From Coriaria nepalensis (lineage: Eukaryota; Streptophyta; Magnoliopsida; Cucurbitales; Coriariaceae): 64,000 nt of DNA. How positions within the stretch are numbered: position 1 is the first letter of the stretch; every line of letters begins with the position of its first letter. The position numbers and the translations under genes are program-made. Shown here one piece after another: positions 1-10,318 of this stretch. Below the pieces are notes generated by a model. It made no database searches and had not been told where the DNA came from. It saw nothing but the letters and a program-made list of their open reading frames with translations. Where the stretch lies: the NCBI GenBank assembly GCA_027186245.1, contig CP114482.1:10745209-10809208 (forward strand). Reading direction: 5' to 3'.

Positions 1-3
1 CGC

Positions 4-138
4 GACTTTCATGCATAACTTGGAATTGATCTATTGATGGCAACTATGCATTTTTTAGCCATAAAGTCATAGTTTTGAGTCTCTTTTAGTCAGTAAATCA
101 TTCTAAATCACTTCGGATGAAATTCGGCTTTTAAACAT
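4..138 (+). repeat. Monomer A, 135 bp (first copy, representative)
   Basis: Monomer A starts at GACTTTC; its anchor CATAACT follows 10 bases later. Its own marks are a T-run followed by AGCC after the centre, GTCTCTTTTAGTCAGTAAAT, and an end of the form TTCG-N4-AAATTCGGC. Over its first 105 bases it differs from monomer B at about 14 positions by hand count, so the two are clearly homologous. It is 7 bp shorter than B and C because the CTATTTT stretch near the 3' end is missing. Two A subtypes recur: one with CTATGCAT and GATGG (as here), and one with CTATTCAT and GAAGG (first at about 842). In long parts of the window these alternate or form longer patterns, which makes even-numbered trimer repeats. 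Confidence 0.95.
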
Positions 139-245
139 GACTTTCGTGCATAACTTGCAATTGATCTATTATAGGCAGCAATGCATTTGTTGTGCTTTAA
201 AGTCACGTCACTAAGTCTCTTCTAGTCATTAAATCATTCTAAATT

Positions 246-259
246 AATTCGAACGAATT
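246..259. other. 14-bp dyad AATTCG-AA-CGAATT in monomer B (representative)
   Basis: Two 6-base arms AATTCG and CGAATT are exact reverse complements around a central AA. The element recurs at the same place in nearly every B monomer, about every 419 bp. In copies reading GAATGAATTC the right arm has lost its CpG. A related short form occurs in some C monomers (around 388-401 here), while most other C monomers read GAACCAATT and lack it. Short dyads are known to be enriched in many centromeric satellites and can bind protein or extrude as cruciforms. No role is shown here. Confidence 0.6.
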
Positions 260-275
260 CTATTTTCGCCCTTCG
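250..275. other. CpG cluster at the 3' end of monomer B (representative)
   Basis: Four CpG dinucleotides lie within 26 bases (250, 254, 267 and 274) of an otherwise AT-rich repeat. Across the array these are the sites that vary most regularly, mainly as CG to TG or CA. The EcoRI site GAATTC at 255-260 lies inside the cluster and recurs once per trimer in most copies, so an EcoRI digest should give a ladder based on 419 bp. Confidence 0.65.
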
Positions 276-280
276 AACAT

Positions 281-422
281 TATTTTCTTACATAACTTGC
301 AATTAATCTACTGAATACAACAATGCATTATTTTAGCATTAAAAAGCATATCACTCAGTGTTTTTAATCATTACATTGTTTAAAGGCACTTCGAACGAAT
401 TCTCTTTTTGCATTTAAAACCC
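281..422 (+). repeat. Monomer C, 142 bp (first copy, representative)
   Basis: Monomer C starts TATTTTCTTACATAACTT and is the most diverged of the three. It is marked by AATTAATCTACTGAATACAA, ATGCATTATTTTAGCATT, AAAGCATATCACTCAGT and GGCACTTCGAAC. Its 3' end varies by region. The types are GCATTTAAAACCCGAC or ACGCGAC (common in 1-31 kb), GTTTTTTAAACACGAC (1-30 kb), GTATTTAAAACACGAC (31-36 kb and 47-52 kb) and GTTTTTAAAACACGAC (most of 32-64 kb). In about 46-53 kb the middle reads CTAACATAAC and CTACTAAAGACAACAATG. These 3' types are good tags for subfamily blocks. The only longer open frames in the window start at the ATGCAT of C and run into A; they are not considered genes. Confidence 0.95.
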
Positions 423-985
423 GACTTTCATGCGTAACTTGCAATTGATCTATTGATGGCAACTATGCATTTTTTAGCCTTAAAGTCATATTTTGGCGTC
501 TCTTTTAGTCAGTAAATCATTTTAAATCACTTCGTTTGAAATTCGGCCTTTAAACATGACTTTCATGCATAACTTGCAATTGATCTATTATAAGCAACAA
601 TGCATTTGTTTTGCCTTAAAGTCATGTCACTGAGTCTCTTCTAGTCATTAAATCATTCTAAATTAATTCGAACGAATTCTATTTTCGCCCTTCGAACATT
701 ATTTTCTTACATAACTTGCAATTAATCTACTGAATACAACAATGCATTATTTTAGCATTTGAAAGCATATCACTTAGTCTTTTGAATCATTAAATAGTTT
801 GAAGGCACTTCGAACCAATTCTATTTTTGTTTTTTAAACACGACTTTCATGCATAACTTGCACTTGATCTATTGAAGGCAACTATTCATTTTTTAGCCTT
901 AAAGTCATATTTTTGCGTCTCTTTTAGTAAGTAAATCATTCTAAAGCACTTCGTATGAAATTCGGCATTTAAACTTTCGTGCATA

Positions 986-3900
986 ACTTGCAATTGATCT
1001 TTTATAGGCAACAATGCATTTGTTTAGCTTTAAAGTCATGTCACTAAGTCTCTTCTAGTCATTAAATCATTCTAAATTAATTCGAACGAATTCTATTTTC
1101 GCCCTTCGAACATTATTTTCTTACATAACTTGCAATTAATCTACTGAATACAACAATGCATTATTTTAGCATTAAAAAGCATATCACTCAGTGTTTTCAA
1201 TCATTACATTGTTTAAAGGCACTTTGAGCGAATTCTCTTTTTGCATTTAAAACCCGACTTTCATGCATAACTTGCAATTGATCTATTGATGGCAACTATG
1301 CATTTTTTAGCCTTAAAGTCATATTTTTGCGTCTCTTTTAGTCAGTAAATCATTTTAAATCACTTCGTATGAAATTCGGCATTTCAACATGACTTTCATG
1401 CATAACTTGCAATTGATCTATTATAGGCAACAATGCATTTGTTTTGCCTTAAAGTCATGTCACTGAGTCTCTTCTAGTCCTTAAATCATTCTAAATTAAT
1501 TGGAACGAATTCTATTTTCGCCCTTCGAACATTATTTTCTTACATAACTTGCAATTAATCTATTGAATACAACAATGCATTATTTTAGCATTTAAAAGCA
1601 TATCACTCAGTCTTTTCAATCATTAAATTGTTTGAAGGCACTTCGAACCAATTCTATTTTGTTTTTTAAACACGACTTTCACGCATAACTTGCACTTGAT
1701 CTATTGATGGCAACTATGCATTTTTTTAGCCTTAAAGTCATATTTTTGCGTCTCTTTTAGTCAGTAAATAATTCTAAATCACTTCGAACGACATTCGTCC
1801 TTTAAATATGACTTCCATGCATAACTTGCAGTTGATCTATTATAGGCAACAATGCATTTGTTTAGCCTTAAAGTCATGTCATTGAGTCTCTTCTAGTCAT
1901 TAAATCATTCAAAATTAATTCGAACGAATTCTATTTTCGCCCTTCGAACATTATTTTCTTACATAACTTGCAATTAATCTACTGAATACAACAATGCATT
2001 ATTTTAGCATTTGAAAGCATATCACTCAGTGTTTTCAATCATTACATTGCTTAAAGGCACTTCGAACGAATTCTCTTTTTGCATTTAAAACCCGACTTTC
2101 ATGCATAACTTGCAATTGATCTATTGATGGCAACTATGCATTTTTTAGCCTTAAAGTCATATTTTTGCGTCTCTTTTAGTCAGTAAATCATTCTAAATCA
2201 CTTCGTATGAAATTCGGCATTTAAACATGACTTTCATGCATAACTTGCAATTGATCTTTTATAGGCAACAATGCATTTGTTTAGCTTTAAAGTCATGTCA
2301 CTAAGTCTCTTCTAGTCATTAAATCATTCTAAATTAATTCGAACGAATTCTATTTTCGCCCTTCGAACATTATTTTCTTACATAACTTGCAATTAATCTA
2401 CTGAATACAACAATGCATTATTTTAGCATTAAAAAGCATATCACTCAGTGTTTTCAATCATTACATTGTTTAAAGGCACTTTGAGCGAATTCTCTTTTTG
2501 CATTTAAAACCCGACTTTCATGCATAACTTGCAATTGATCTATTGATGGCAACTATGCATTTTTTAGCCATAAAGCCATAGTTTTGCGTCTCTTTTAGTC
2601 AGTAAATCATTCTAAATCACATCGGATGAAATTCGGCATTTAAACATGACTTTCGTGCATAACTTGCAATTTATCTATTATAGGCCACAATGCATTTGTT
2701 TAGCCTTAAAGTCATGTCACTAAGTCTCTTCTAGTCATTAAATCATTCTAAATTAATTCGAACGAATTCTATTTTCGCCCTTCGAACATTATTTTCTTAC
2801 ATAACTTGCAATTAATCTACTGAATACAACAATGCACTATTTTAGCATTTGAAAGCATATCACTTAGTCTTTTGAATCATTAAATTGTTTGAAGGAACTT
2901 CGAACCAATTCTATTTTTGTTTTTTAAACACGACTTTCATGCATAACTTGCACTTGATCTATTGAAGGCAACTATTCATTTTTTAGCCTTAAAGTCATAT
3001 TTTTGCGTCTCTTTTAGTCAGTAAATCATTCTAAATCACTTCGTATGAAATTCGGCATCTAAACATAACTTTCGTGCATAACTTGCAATTGATCTATTAT
3101 AGGCAACAATGCATTTGTTTAGCCTTAAAGTCATGTCACTGAGTCTCTTCTAGTAATTAAATCATTCTAAATTAATTCGAATGAATTCTATTTTTCCCCT
3201 TCAAACATTATTTTCTTACATAACTTGTAATTAATCTATTGAAGACAACAATACATTATTTTACCATTAAAAAGCATATCAGTCAGTGTTTTCATTCATT
3301 AAATTGTTTGGAGGCACTGCGAACCAATTCTCTTTTTGCATTTAAAACGCGACTTTCATGCATAACTTGGAATTAATCTATTGATGGCAACTATGCATTT
3401 TTTAGCCATAAAGTCATAGTTTTGCGTCTCTTTTAGTCAGTAAATCATTCTAAATCACTTCGGATGAAATTCGGCATTTAAACATGACTTTCGTGCATAA
3501 CTTGCAATTGATCTATTATAGGCAACAATGCATTTCTTTAGCCTTAAAGTCATGTCACTAAGTCTCTTTTAGTCATTAAATCATTCTAAATTAATTCGAA
3601 CGAATTCTATTTTCGCCTTTCGAATATTATTTTCTTACATAACTTGCAATTAATCTACTGAATACAACAATGCATTATTTTAGCATTAAAAAGCATATCA
3701 CTCAGTCTTTTCAATCATTAAATTGTTTGAAGGCACTTCGAACCAATTCTATTTTTGTTTTTTAAACACGACTTTCATGCATAACTTGCACTTGATCTAT
3801 TGAAGGCAACTATTCATTTTTTAGCCTTAAAGTCATATTTTTGCGTCTCTTTTAGTCAGTAAATCATTCTAAATCACTTTGTATGAAATTTGGCATTTAA

Positions 3901-4185
3901 ACATGACTTTCATGCATAACTTGCAATTGATCTATTATAGGCAAAAATGCATTTGTTTAGTCTTAAAGTCATGTCACTAAGTCTCTTCTAGTAATTAAGT
4001 CATTCTAAATTAATTCGAATGAATTCTATGTTTGCCCTTCAAACATTATTTTCTTACATAACTTGTAATTAATCTATTGAAGACAACAATGCACTATTTT
4101 ACCTTTAAAAAGCATATCACTGAGTGTTTTCATTCATTAAATTGTTTGGAGGCACTTCGAACGAATTTACTTTTTGCATTTAAAA
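986..4185 (+). repeat. Mosaic of trimer variants, region I
   Basis: Between the two copies of the 1-985 segment lie about eight trimers with no strict longer period, and no gene. A monomers of the CTATGCAT type and the CTATTCAT type are interleaved. One marked trimer (GTTTTTTAAACACGACTTTC then ACGCATAAC at 1684) returns at 7963 and 12287, again with a 1-bp deletion just upstream (CTATTTTG instead of CTATTTTTG). B monomers at about 3150 and 4000 carry TAGTAATTAA with a GAATGAATTC end, the type that dominates the 5.2-6.6 kb block. Confidence 0.85.
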
Positions 4186-5170
4186 CGCGACTTTCATGCA
4201 TAACTTGGAATTGATCTATTGATGGCAACTATGCATTTTTTAGCCATAAAGTCATAGTTTTGAGTCTCTTTTAGTCAGTAAATCATTCTAAATCACTTCG
4301 GATGAAATTCGGCTTTTAAACATGACTTTCGTGCATAACTTGCAATTGATCTATTATAGGCAGCAATGCATTTGTTGTGCTTTAAAGTCACGTCACTAAG
4401 TCTCTTCTAGTCATTAAATCATTCTAAATTAATTCGAACGAATTCTATTTTCGCCCTTCGAACATTATTTTCTTACATAACTTGCAATTAATCTACTGAA
4501 TACAACAATGCATTATTTTAGCATTAAAAAGCATATCACTCAGTGTTTTTAATCATTACATTGTTTAAAGGCACTTCGAACGAATTCTCTTTTTGCATTT
4601 AAAACCCGACTTTCATGCGTAACTTGCAATTGATCTATTGATGGCAACTATGCATTTTTTAGCCTTAAAGTCATATTTTGGCGTCTCTTTTAGTCAGTAA
4701 ATCATTTTAAATCACTTCGTTTGAAATTCGGCCTTTAAACATGACTTTCATGCATAACTTGCAATTGATCTATTATAAGCAACAATGCATTTGTTTTGCC
4801 TTAAAGTCATGTCACTGAGTCTCTTCTAGTCATTAAATCATTCTAAATTAATTCGAACGAATTCTATTTTCGCCCTTCGAACATTATTTTCTTACATAAC
4901 TTGCAATTAATCTACTGAATACAACAATGCATTATTTTAGCATTTGAAAGCATATCACTTAGTCTTTTGAATCATTAAATAGTTTGAAGGCACTTCGAAC
5001 CAATTCTATTTTTGTTTTTTAAACACGACTTTCATGCATAACTTGCACTTGATCTATTGAAGGCAACTATTCATTTTTTAGCCTTAAAGTCATATTTTTG
5101 CGTCTCTTTTAGTCAGTAAATCATTCTAAATCACTTCGTATGAAATTCGGCATTTAAACTTTCGTGCATA
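4186..5170 (+). repeat. Segment duplicated at 4186-5170 (copy 2)
   Basis: This is the downstream copy of bases 1-985, including the 5-bp deletion (GCATTTAAACT at about 5150-5160). After about 5175 it departs from copy 1: here B reads TTTGGCCTTAAAG and TAGTAATTAA, while copy 1 reads TTTAGCTTTAAAG and TAGTCATTAA. The right end of the duplication is therefore sharp and lies inside a B monomer. Part of this segment also belongs to the longer block repeated near 12.5 kb. Confidence 0.85.
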
Positions 5171-6900
5171 ACTTGCAATTGATCTATTATAGGCAACAAT
5201 GCATTTGTTTGGCCTTAAAGTCATGTCACTGAGTCTCTTCTAGTAATTAAATCATTCTAAATTAATTCGAATGAATTCTATTTTTCCCCTTCAAACATTA
5301 TTTTCTTACATAACTTGTAATTAATCTATTGAAGACAACAATGCATTATTTTACCATTAAAAAGCATATCAGTCAGTGTTTTCATTCATTAAATTGTTTG
5401 GAGGCACTGCGAACCAATTCTCTTTTTGCATTTAAAACGCGACTTTCATGCATAACTGGGAATTAATCTATTGATGGCAACTATGCATTTTTTAGCCATA
5501 AAGTCATAGTTTTGCGTCTCTTTTAGTCGGTAAATCATTCTAAATCACTTCGGATGAAATTCGGCATTTAAACATGACTTTCGTGCATAACTTGCAATTG
5601 ATCTATTATAGGCAACAATGCATTTGTTTAGCCTTAAATTCATGTCACTGAGTCTCTTCTAGTAATTAAATCATTCTAAATTAATTCGAATGAATTCTAT
5701 TTTTCCCCTTCAAACATTATTTTCTTACATAACTTGTAATTAATCTATTGAAGACAACAATGCATTATTTTACCATTAAAAAGCATATCAGTCAGTGTTT
5801 TCATTCATTAAATTGTTTGGAGGCACTGCGAACCAATTCTCTTTTTGCATTTAAAACGCGACTTTCATGCATAACTTGGAATTAATCTATTGATGGCAAC
5901 TATGCATTTTTTAGCCATAAAGTCATAGTCTTGCGTCTCTTTTAGTCAGTAAATCATTCTAAATCACTTCGGATGAAATTCGGCATTTAAACATGACTTT
6001 CGTGCATAACTTGCAATTGATCTATTATAGGCAACAATGCATTTCTTTAGCCTTAAAGTCATGTCACTAAGTCTCTTTTAGTCATTAAATCATTCTAAAT
6101 TAATTCGAACGAATTCTATTTTCGCCTTTCAAATATTATTTTCTTACATAACTTGCAATTAATCTACTGAATACAACAGTGCATTATTTTGGCATTAAAA
6201 AGCATATCACTCAGTCTTTTCAATCATTAAATTGTTTGAAGGCACTTCGAACCAATTCTATTTTTGTTTTTTAACCACGACTTTCATGCATAACTTGCAC
6301 TTGATCTATTGAAGGCAACTATTCATCTTTTAGCCTTAAAGTCATATTATTGCGTCTCTTTAAGTCAGTAAATAATTCTAAATCAGTTCGAACAAAATTC
6401 GTCCTTTAAACATGACTTTTGTGCATAACTTGCAGTTGATCTATTATAGGCAACAATGCATTTGTTTAGCCTTAAAGTCATGTCACTGAGTCTCTTCTAG
6501 TAATTAAATCATTCTAAATTAATTCGAATGAATTCTATTTTTGCCCTTCAAACATTATTTTCTTACATAACTTGTAATTAATCTATTCAAGACAACAATG
6601 CATTATTTTACCATTAAAAAGCATATCACTCAGTGTTTTCAATCATTAAATTGTTTGAAGGCACTTCGAACCAATTCTATTTTTGTTTTTTAAACACGAC
6701 TTTCATGCATAACTTGCACTTAATCTATTGAAGGTGACTATTCATTTTTAGCCTTAAAGTCATATTATTGCGTCTCTTTCAGTCATTAAATCATTCTAAA
6801 TCACTTCGAACGAAATTCGGACTTTAAACATGACTTTTGTGCATAACTTGCAGTTGATCTATTGAAGGCAACAATGCATTTGTTTAGCCTTAAAGTCATG
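4830..6900 (+). repeat. About 2.07-kb block repeated at 12.5-14.57 kb (copy 1)
   Basis: The block matches the array 7670 bp downstream. Shared tags, in order: a C monomer with TTAAATAGTTTGAAGG, the 5-bp deletion near 5155, B monomers ending TTTTTCCCCTTCAAAC, the A variant CATAACTGGGAATTAATC, an A variant with TATTCATCTTTTAGCC near 6320, TTTAAGTCAGTAAATAATTC, and an A with a 1-bp shortened T-run near 6740. The match ends in the B monomer at about 6910, where this copy has CTACTCATTAA and the other TAGTAATTAA. The left end is a by-eye estimate. Confidence 0.8.
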
Positions 6901-8372
6901 TCACTGAGTCTCTTCTACTCATTAAATCATTCTAAATTAATTCGAACGAATTCTATTTTCGCCCTTCGAACATTATTTTCTTATATAACTTGCAATTAAT
7001 CTACTGAATACAACAATGCATTATTTTAGCATTTAAAAGCATATCACTCAGTCTTTTCAATCATTAAATTGTTTGAAGGCACTTCGAACCTATTCTATTT
7101 TTGTATTTAAAACATGACTTTCATGCATAACTTGGAATTGATCTATTGATGGCAACTATGCATTTTTTAGCCATAAAGTCATAGTTTTGCGTCTCTTTTA
7201 GTCAGTAAATCATTCTAAATCACTTCGGATGAAATTCGGCATTTAAACATGACTTTCGTGCATAACTTGCAATTGATCTATTATAGGCAACAATGCATTT
7301 GTTTAGCTTTAAAGTCATGTCACTAAGTCTCTTCTAGTCATTAAATCATTCTAAATTAATTCGAACGAATTCTATTTTCGCCCTTCGAACATTATTTTCT
7401 TACATAACTTGCAATTAATCTACTGAATACAACAATGCATTATTTTAGCATTAAAAAGCATATCACTCAGTGTTTTTAATCATTACATTGTTTAAAGGCA
7501 CTTCGAACGAATTCTCTTTTTGCATTTAAAACCCGACTTTCATGCATAACTTGCAATTGATCTATTAATGGCAACTATGCATTTTTTAGCCTTAAAGTCA
7601 TATTTTTGCGTCTCTTTTAGTCAGTAAATCATTTTAAATCACTTCGTATGAAATTCGGCATTTAAACATGACTTTCATGCATAACTTGCAATTGATCTAT
7701 TATAGGCAACAATGCATTTGTTTTGCCTTAAAGTCATGTCACTGAGTCTCTTCTAGTCCTTAAATCATTCCAAATTAATTTGAACGAATTCTATTTTCGC
7801 CCTTCGAACATTATTTTCTTACATAACTTGCAATTAATCTACTGAATACAACAATGCATTATTTTAGCATTTAAAAGCATATCACTCAGTCTTTTCAATC
7901 ATTAAATTGTTTGAAGGCACTTCGAACCAATTCTATTTTGTTTTTTAAACACGACTTTCACGCATAACTTGCACTTGATCTATTGATGGCAACTATGCAT
8001 TTTTTTAGCCTTAAAGTCATATTTTTGCGTCTCTTTTAGTCAGTAAATAATTCTAAATCACTTCGAACGACATTCGTCCTTTAAATATGACTTCCATGCA
8101 TAACTTGCAGTTGATCTATTATAGGCAACAATGCATTTGTTTAGCCTTAAAGTCATGTCATTGAGTCTCTTCTAGTCATTAAATCATTCTAAATTAATTC
8201 GAACGAATTCTATTTTCGCCCTTCGAACATTATTTTCTTACATAACTTGCAATTAATCTACTGAATAGAACAATGCATTATTTTAGCATTAAAAAGCATA
8301 TCACTCAGTGTTTTCAATCATTACATTGTTTAAAGGCACTTCGAGCGAATTCTCTTTTTGCATTTAAAACCC
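6901..8372 (+). repeat. Trimer variants, region I continued
   Basis: About three and a half trimers with no other content. The stretch at about 7500-8300 closely resembles 11.83-12.6 kb and 1.26-2.0 kb. It shares AAACCCGACTTTC C-ends, TCCTTAAATCATT in B, and the trimer with ACGCATAAC (anchor 7963) followed by a B starting ATGACTTCCATGC. The repeat distances are 6279 bp (from 1684) and 4324 bp (to 12287). The second distance contains one odd monomer length, which betrays the register break at 10.1 kb. Confidence 0.85.
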
Positions 8373-10183
8373 GACTTTCATGCATAACTTGCAATTGATC
8401 TATTGATGGCAACTATGCATTTTTTAGCCTTAAAGTCATATTTTTGCGTCTCTTTTAGTCAGTAAATCATTTTAAATCACTTCGTATGAAATTCGGCATT
8501 TAAACATGACTTTCATGCATAACTTGCAATTGATCTATTATAGGCAACAATGCATTTGTTTAGCCTTAAAGTCATGTCACTGAGTCTCTTCTAGTCATTA
8601 AATCATTCTAAATTAATTCGAACGAATTCTATTTTCGCCCTTCGAACATTATTTTCTTACATAACTTGCAATTAATCTACTGAATACAACAATGCATCTT
8701 TTTAGCATTTGAAAGCATATCACTCAGTCTTTTGAATCATTAAATTGTTTGAAGGCACTTCGAACCAATTCTATTTTTGTTTTTAAAACATGACTTTCAT
8801 GCATAACTTGCACTTGATATATTGAAGGCAACTATTCATTTTTTAGCTTTAAAGTCATATTTTTGCGTCTCTTTTAGTCAGTAAATAATTCTAAATTACT
8901 TCGTAGGAAATTCGGCATTTAAACATGATTTTCATGCATAACTTGCAATTGATCTATTATAGGCAACAATGCATTTGTTTAGCCTTAAAGTCATGTCACT
9001 GAGTCTCTTCTAGTCATTAAATCATTCTAAATTAATTCGAACGAATTCTATTTTCGCCCTTCGAACATTATTTTCTTACATAACTTGCAATTAATCTACT
9101 GAATACAACAATGCATCTTTTTAGCATTTGAAAGCATATCACTCAGTGTTTTCAATCATTACATTGTTTGAAGGCACTTCGAGCGAATTCTCTTTTTGCA
9201 TTTAAAACCCGACTTTCATGCATAACTTGCAATTGATCTATTGATGGCAACTATGCATTTTTTAGCCTTAAAGTCATATTTTTGCGTCTCTTTTAGTCAG
9301 TAAATCATTTTAAATCACTTCGTATGAAATTCGGCATTTAAACATGACTTTCATGCATAACTTGCAATTGATCTATTATAGGCAACAATGCATTTGTTTA
9401 GCCTTAAAGTCATGTCACTGAGTCTCTTCTAGTCATTAAATCATTCTAAATTAATTCGAACGAATTCTATTTTCGCCCTTCGAACATTATTTTCTTACAT
9501 AACTTGCAATTAATCTACTGAATACAACAATGCATCTTTTTAGCATTTGAAAGCATATCACTCAGTCTTTTGAATCATTAAATTGTTTGAAAGCACTTCG
9601 AACCAATTCTATTTTTGTTTTTAAAACATGACTTTCATGCATAACTTGCACTTGATATATTGAAGGCAACTATTCGTTTTTTAGCTTTAAAGTCATATTT
9701 TTGCGTCTCTTTTAGTCAGTAAATAATTCTAAATTACTTCGTAGGAAATTCGGCATTTAAACATGATTTTCATGCATAACTTGCAATTGATCTATTATAG
9801 GCAACAATGCATTTGTTTAGCCTTAAAGTCATGTCACTGAGTCTCTTCTAGTCATTAAATCATTCTAAATTAATTCGAACGAATTCTATTTTCGCCCTTC
9901 GAACATTATTTTCTTACATAACCTGCAATTAATCTACTGAATACAACAATGCATCTTTTTAGCATTTGAAAGCATATCACTCAGTGTTTTCAATCATTAC
10001 ATTGTTTAAAGGCACTTCGAGCGAATTCTCTTTTTGCATTTAAAACCCGACTTTCATGCATAACTTGCAATTGATCTATTGATGGCAACTATGCATTTTT
10101 TAGCCTTAAAGTCATATTTTTGCGTCTCTTTTAGTCAGTAAATCATTTTAAATCACTTCGTATGAAATTCGGCATTTAAACAT
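8373..10183 (+). repeat. 838-bp two-trimer repeat, two copies plus a lone A
   Basis: Anchors at 8383, 8802, 9221, 9640 and 10059 alternate between two A subtypes. One has CAATTGATCTATTGATGG followed by AAATCATTTTAAATC. The other has CACTTGATATATTGAAGG followed by CTAAATTACTTCGTAGG. Each pair of trimers is 838 bp, and the two copies (8373-9210 and 9211-10048) are nearly identical; differences include TATTCGTTT at 9673 and GAAAGC for GAAGGC near 9589. After the fifth A (10049-10183) the expected B and C are missing, so the repeat ends in a register break. Confidence 0.85.
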
Positions 10184-10318
10184 GACTTTCATGCATAACT
10201 TGCACTTGATATATTGAAGGCAACTATTCATTTTTTAGCTTTAAAGTCATATTTTTGCGTCTCTTTTAGTCAGTAAATAATTCTAAATTACTTCGTAGGA
10301 AATTCGGCATTTAAACAT
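10049..10318 (+). repeat. Register break: two adjacent A monomers (A-A)
   Basis: The A monomer with anchor 10059 is followed after only 135 bp by another A, anchor 10194, instead of B. The first is the GATGG/AAATCATTTTAAATC subtype and the second the GATATATTGAAGG subtype, exactly the next A expected in the 838-bp pattern. The simplest reading is loss of one B and one C (284 bp) by exchange within the shared sequence GACTTTCATGCATAACTTGCA. Insertion of an extra A is the alternative. The A-B-C order then resumes and stays in the new frame. Confidence 0.9.

Larger units (their letters stand above)
139..280 (+). repeat. Monomer B, 142 bp (first copy, representative)
   Basis: Monomer B follows A without a gap. 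It is marked by TCTATTATAGGCAACAATGC (or a GAAGGC variant), GCATTTGTTTAGCC, GTCATGTCACTGAGTCTC and a 3' third rich in CpG. That 3' third holds the 14-bp dyad AATTCG-AA-CGAATT and usually an EcoRI site. Of the three monomers B is the most constant in its 3' part. The variants there are mostly CG changed to TG or CA (for example GAATGAATTC, TTTTTGCCC, CTTCAAAC). Later in the array (from about 37.6 kb, and again from about 53.9 kb) a subtype with GTAGTCGATC and TGCAATTG becomes common. Confidence 0.95.
1..985 (+). repeat. Segment duplicated at 4186-5170 (copy 1)
   Basis: Bases 1 to about 985 reappear about 4185 bp downstream with only a few differences. Shared rare variants include GTTTTGAGTCTC, GGCAGCAATGC followed by TTGTGCTTTAAAGTCACG, TTCATGCGTAAC, CATATTTTGGCG, and a 5-bp deletion giving GCATTTAAACTTTCG near 965-980. 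Copy 1 has private changes such as AGTAAGTAAAT and CTAAAGCACT near 927-947. The match stops inside the next B monomer near 985-1000. The start may lie upstream of the window, so the true length is unknown. The offset is close to ten trimers minus the 5-bp deletion. Confidence 0.85.

Noticed and set aside
110..130. CENP-B box-like motif in monomer A (TTCGGATGAAATTCGGC)
   Set aside because: The known box needs TTCG, four bases, A, two bases, CGGG. Here CGG follows two bases too late and the last G is missing, so the core does not match.
281..330. Bacterial-type promoter or terminator signals in the AT-rich stretches
   Set aside because: TATAAT-like and T-run strings are expected by chance in AT-rich DNA, recur in every copy and have no gene next to them.
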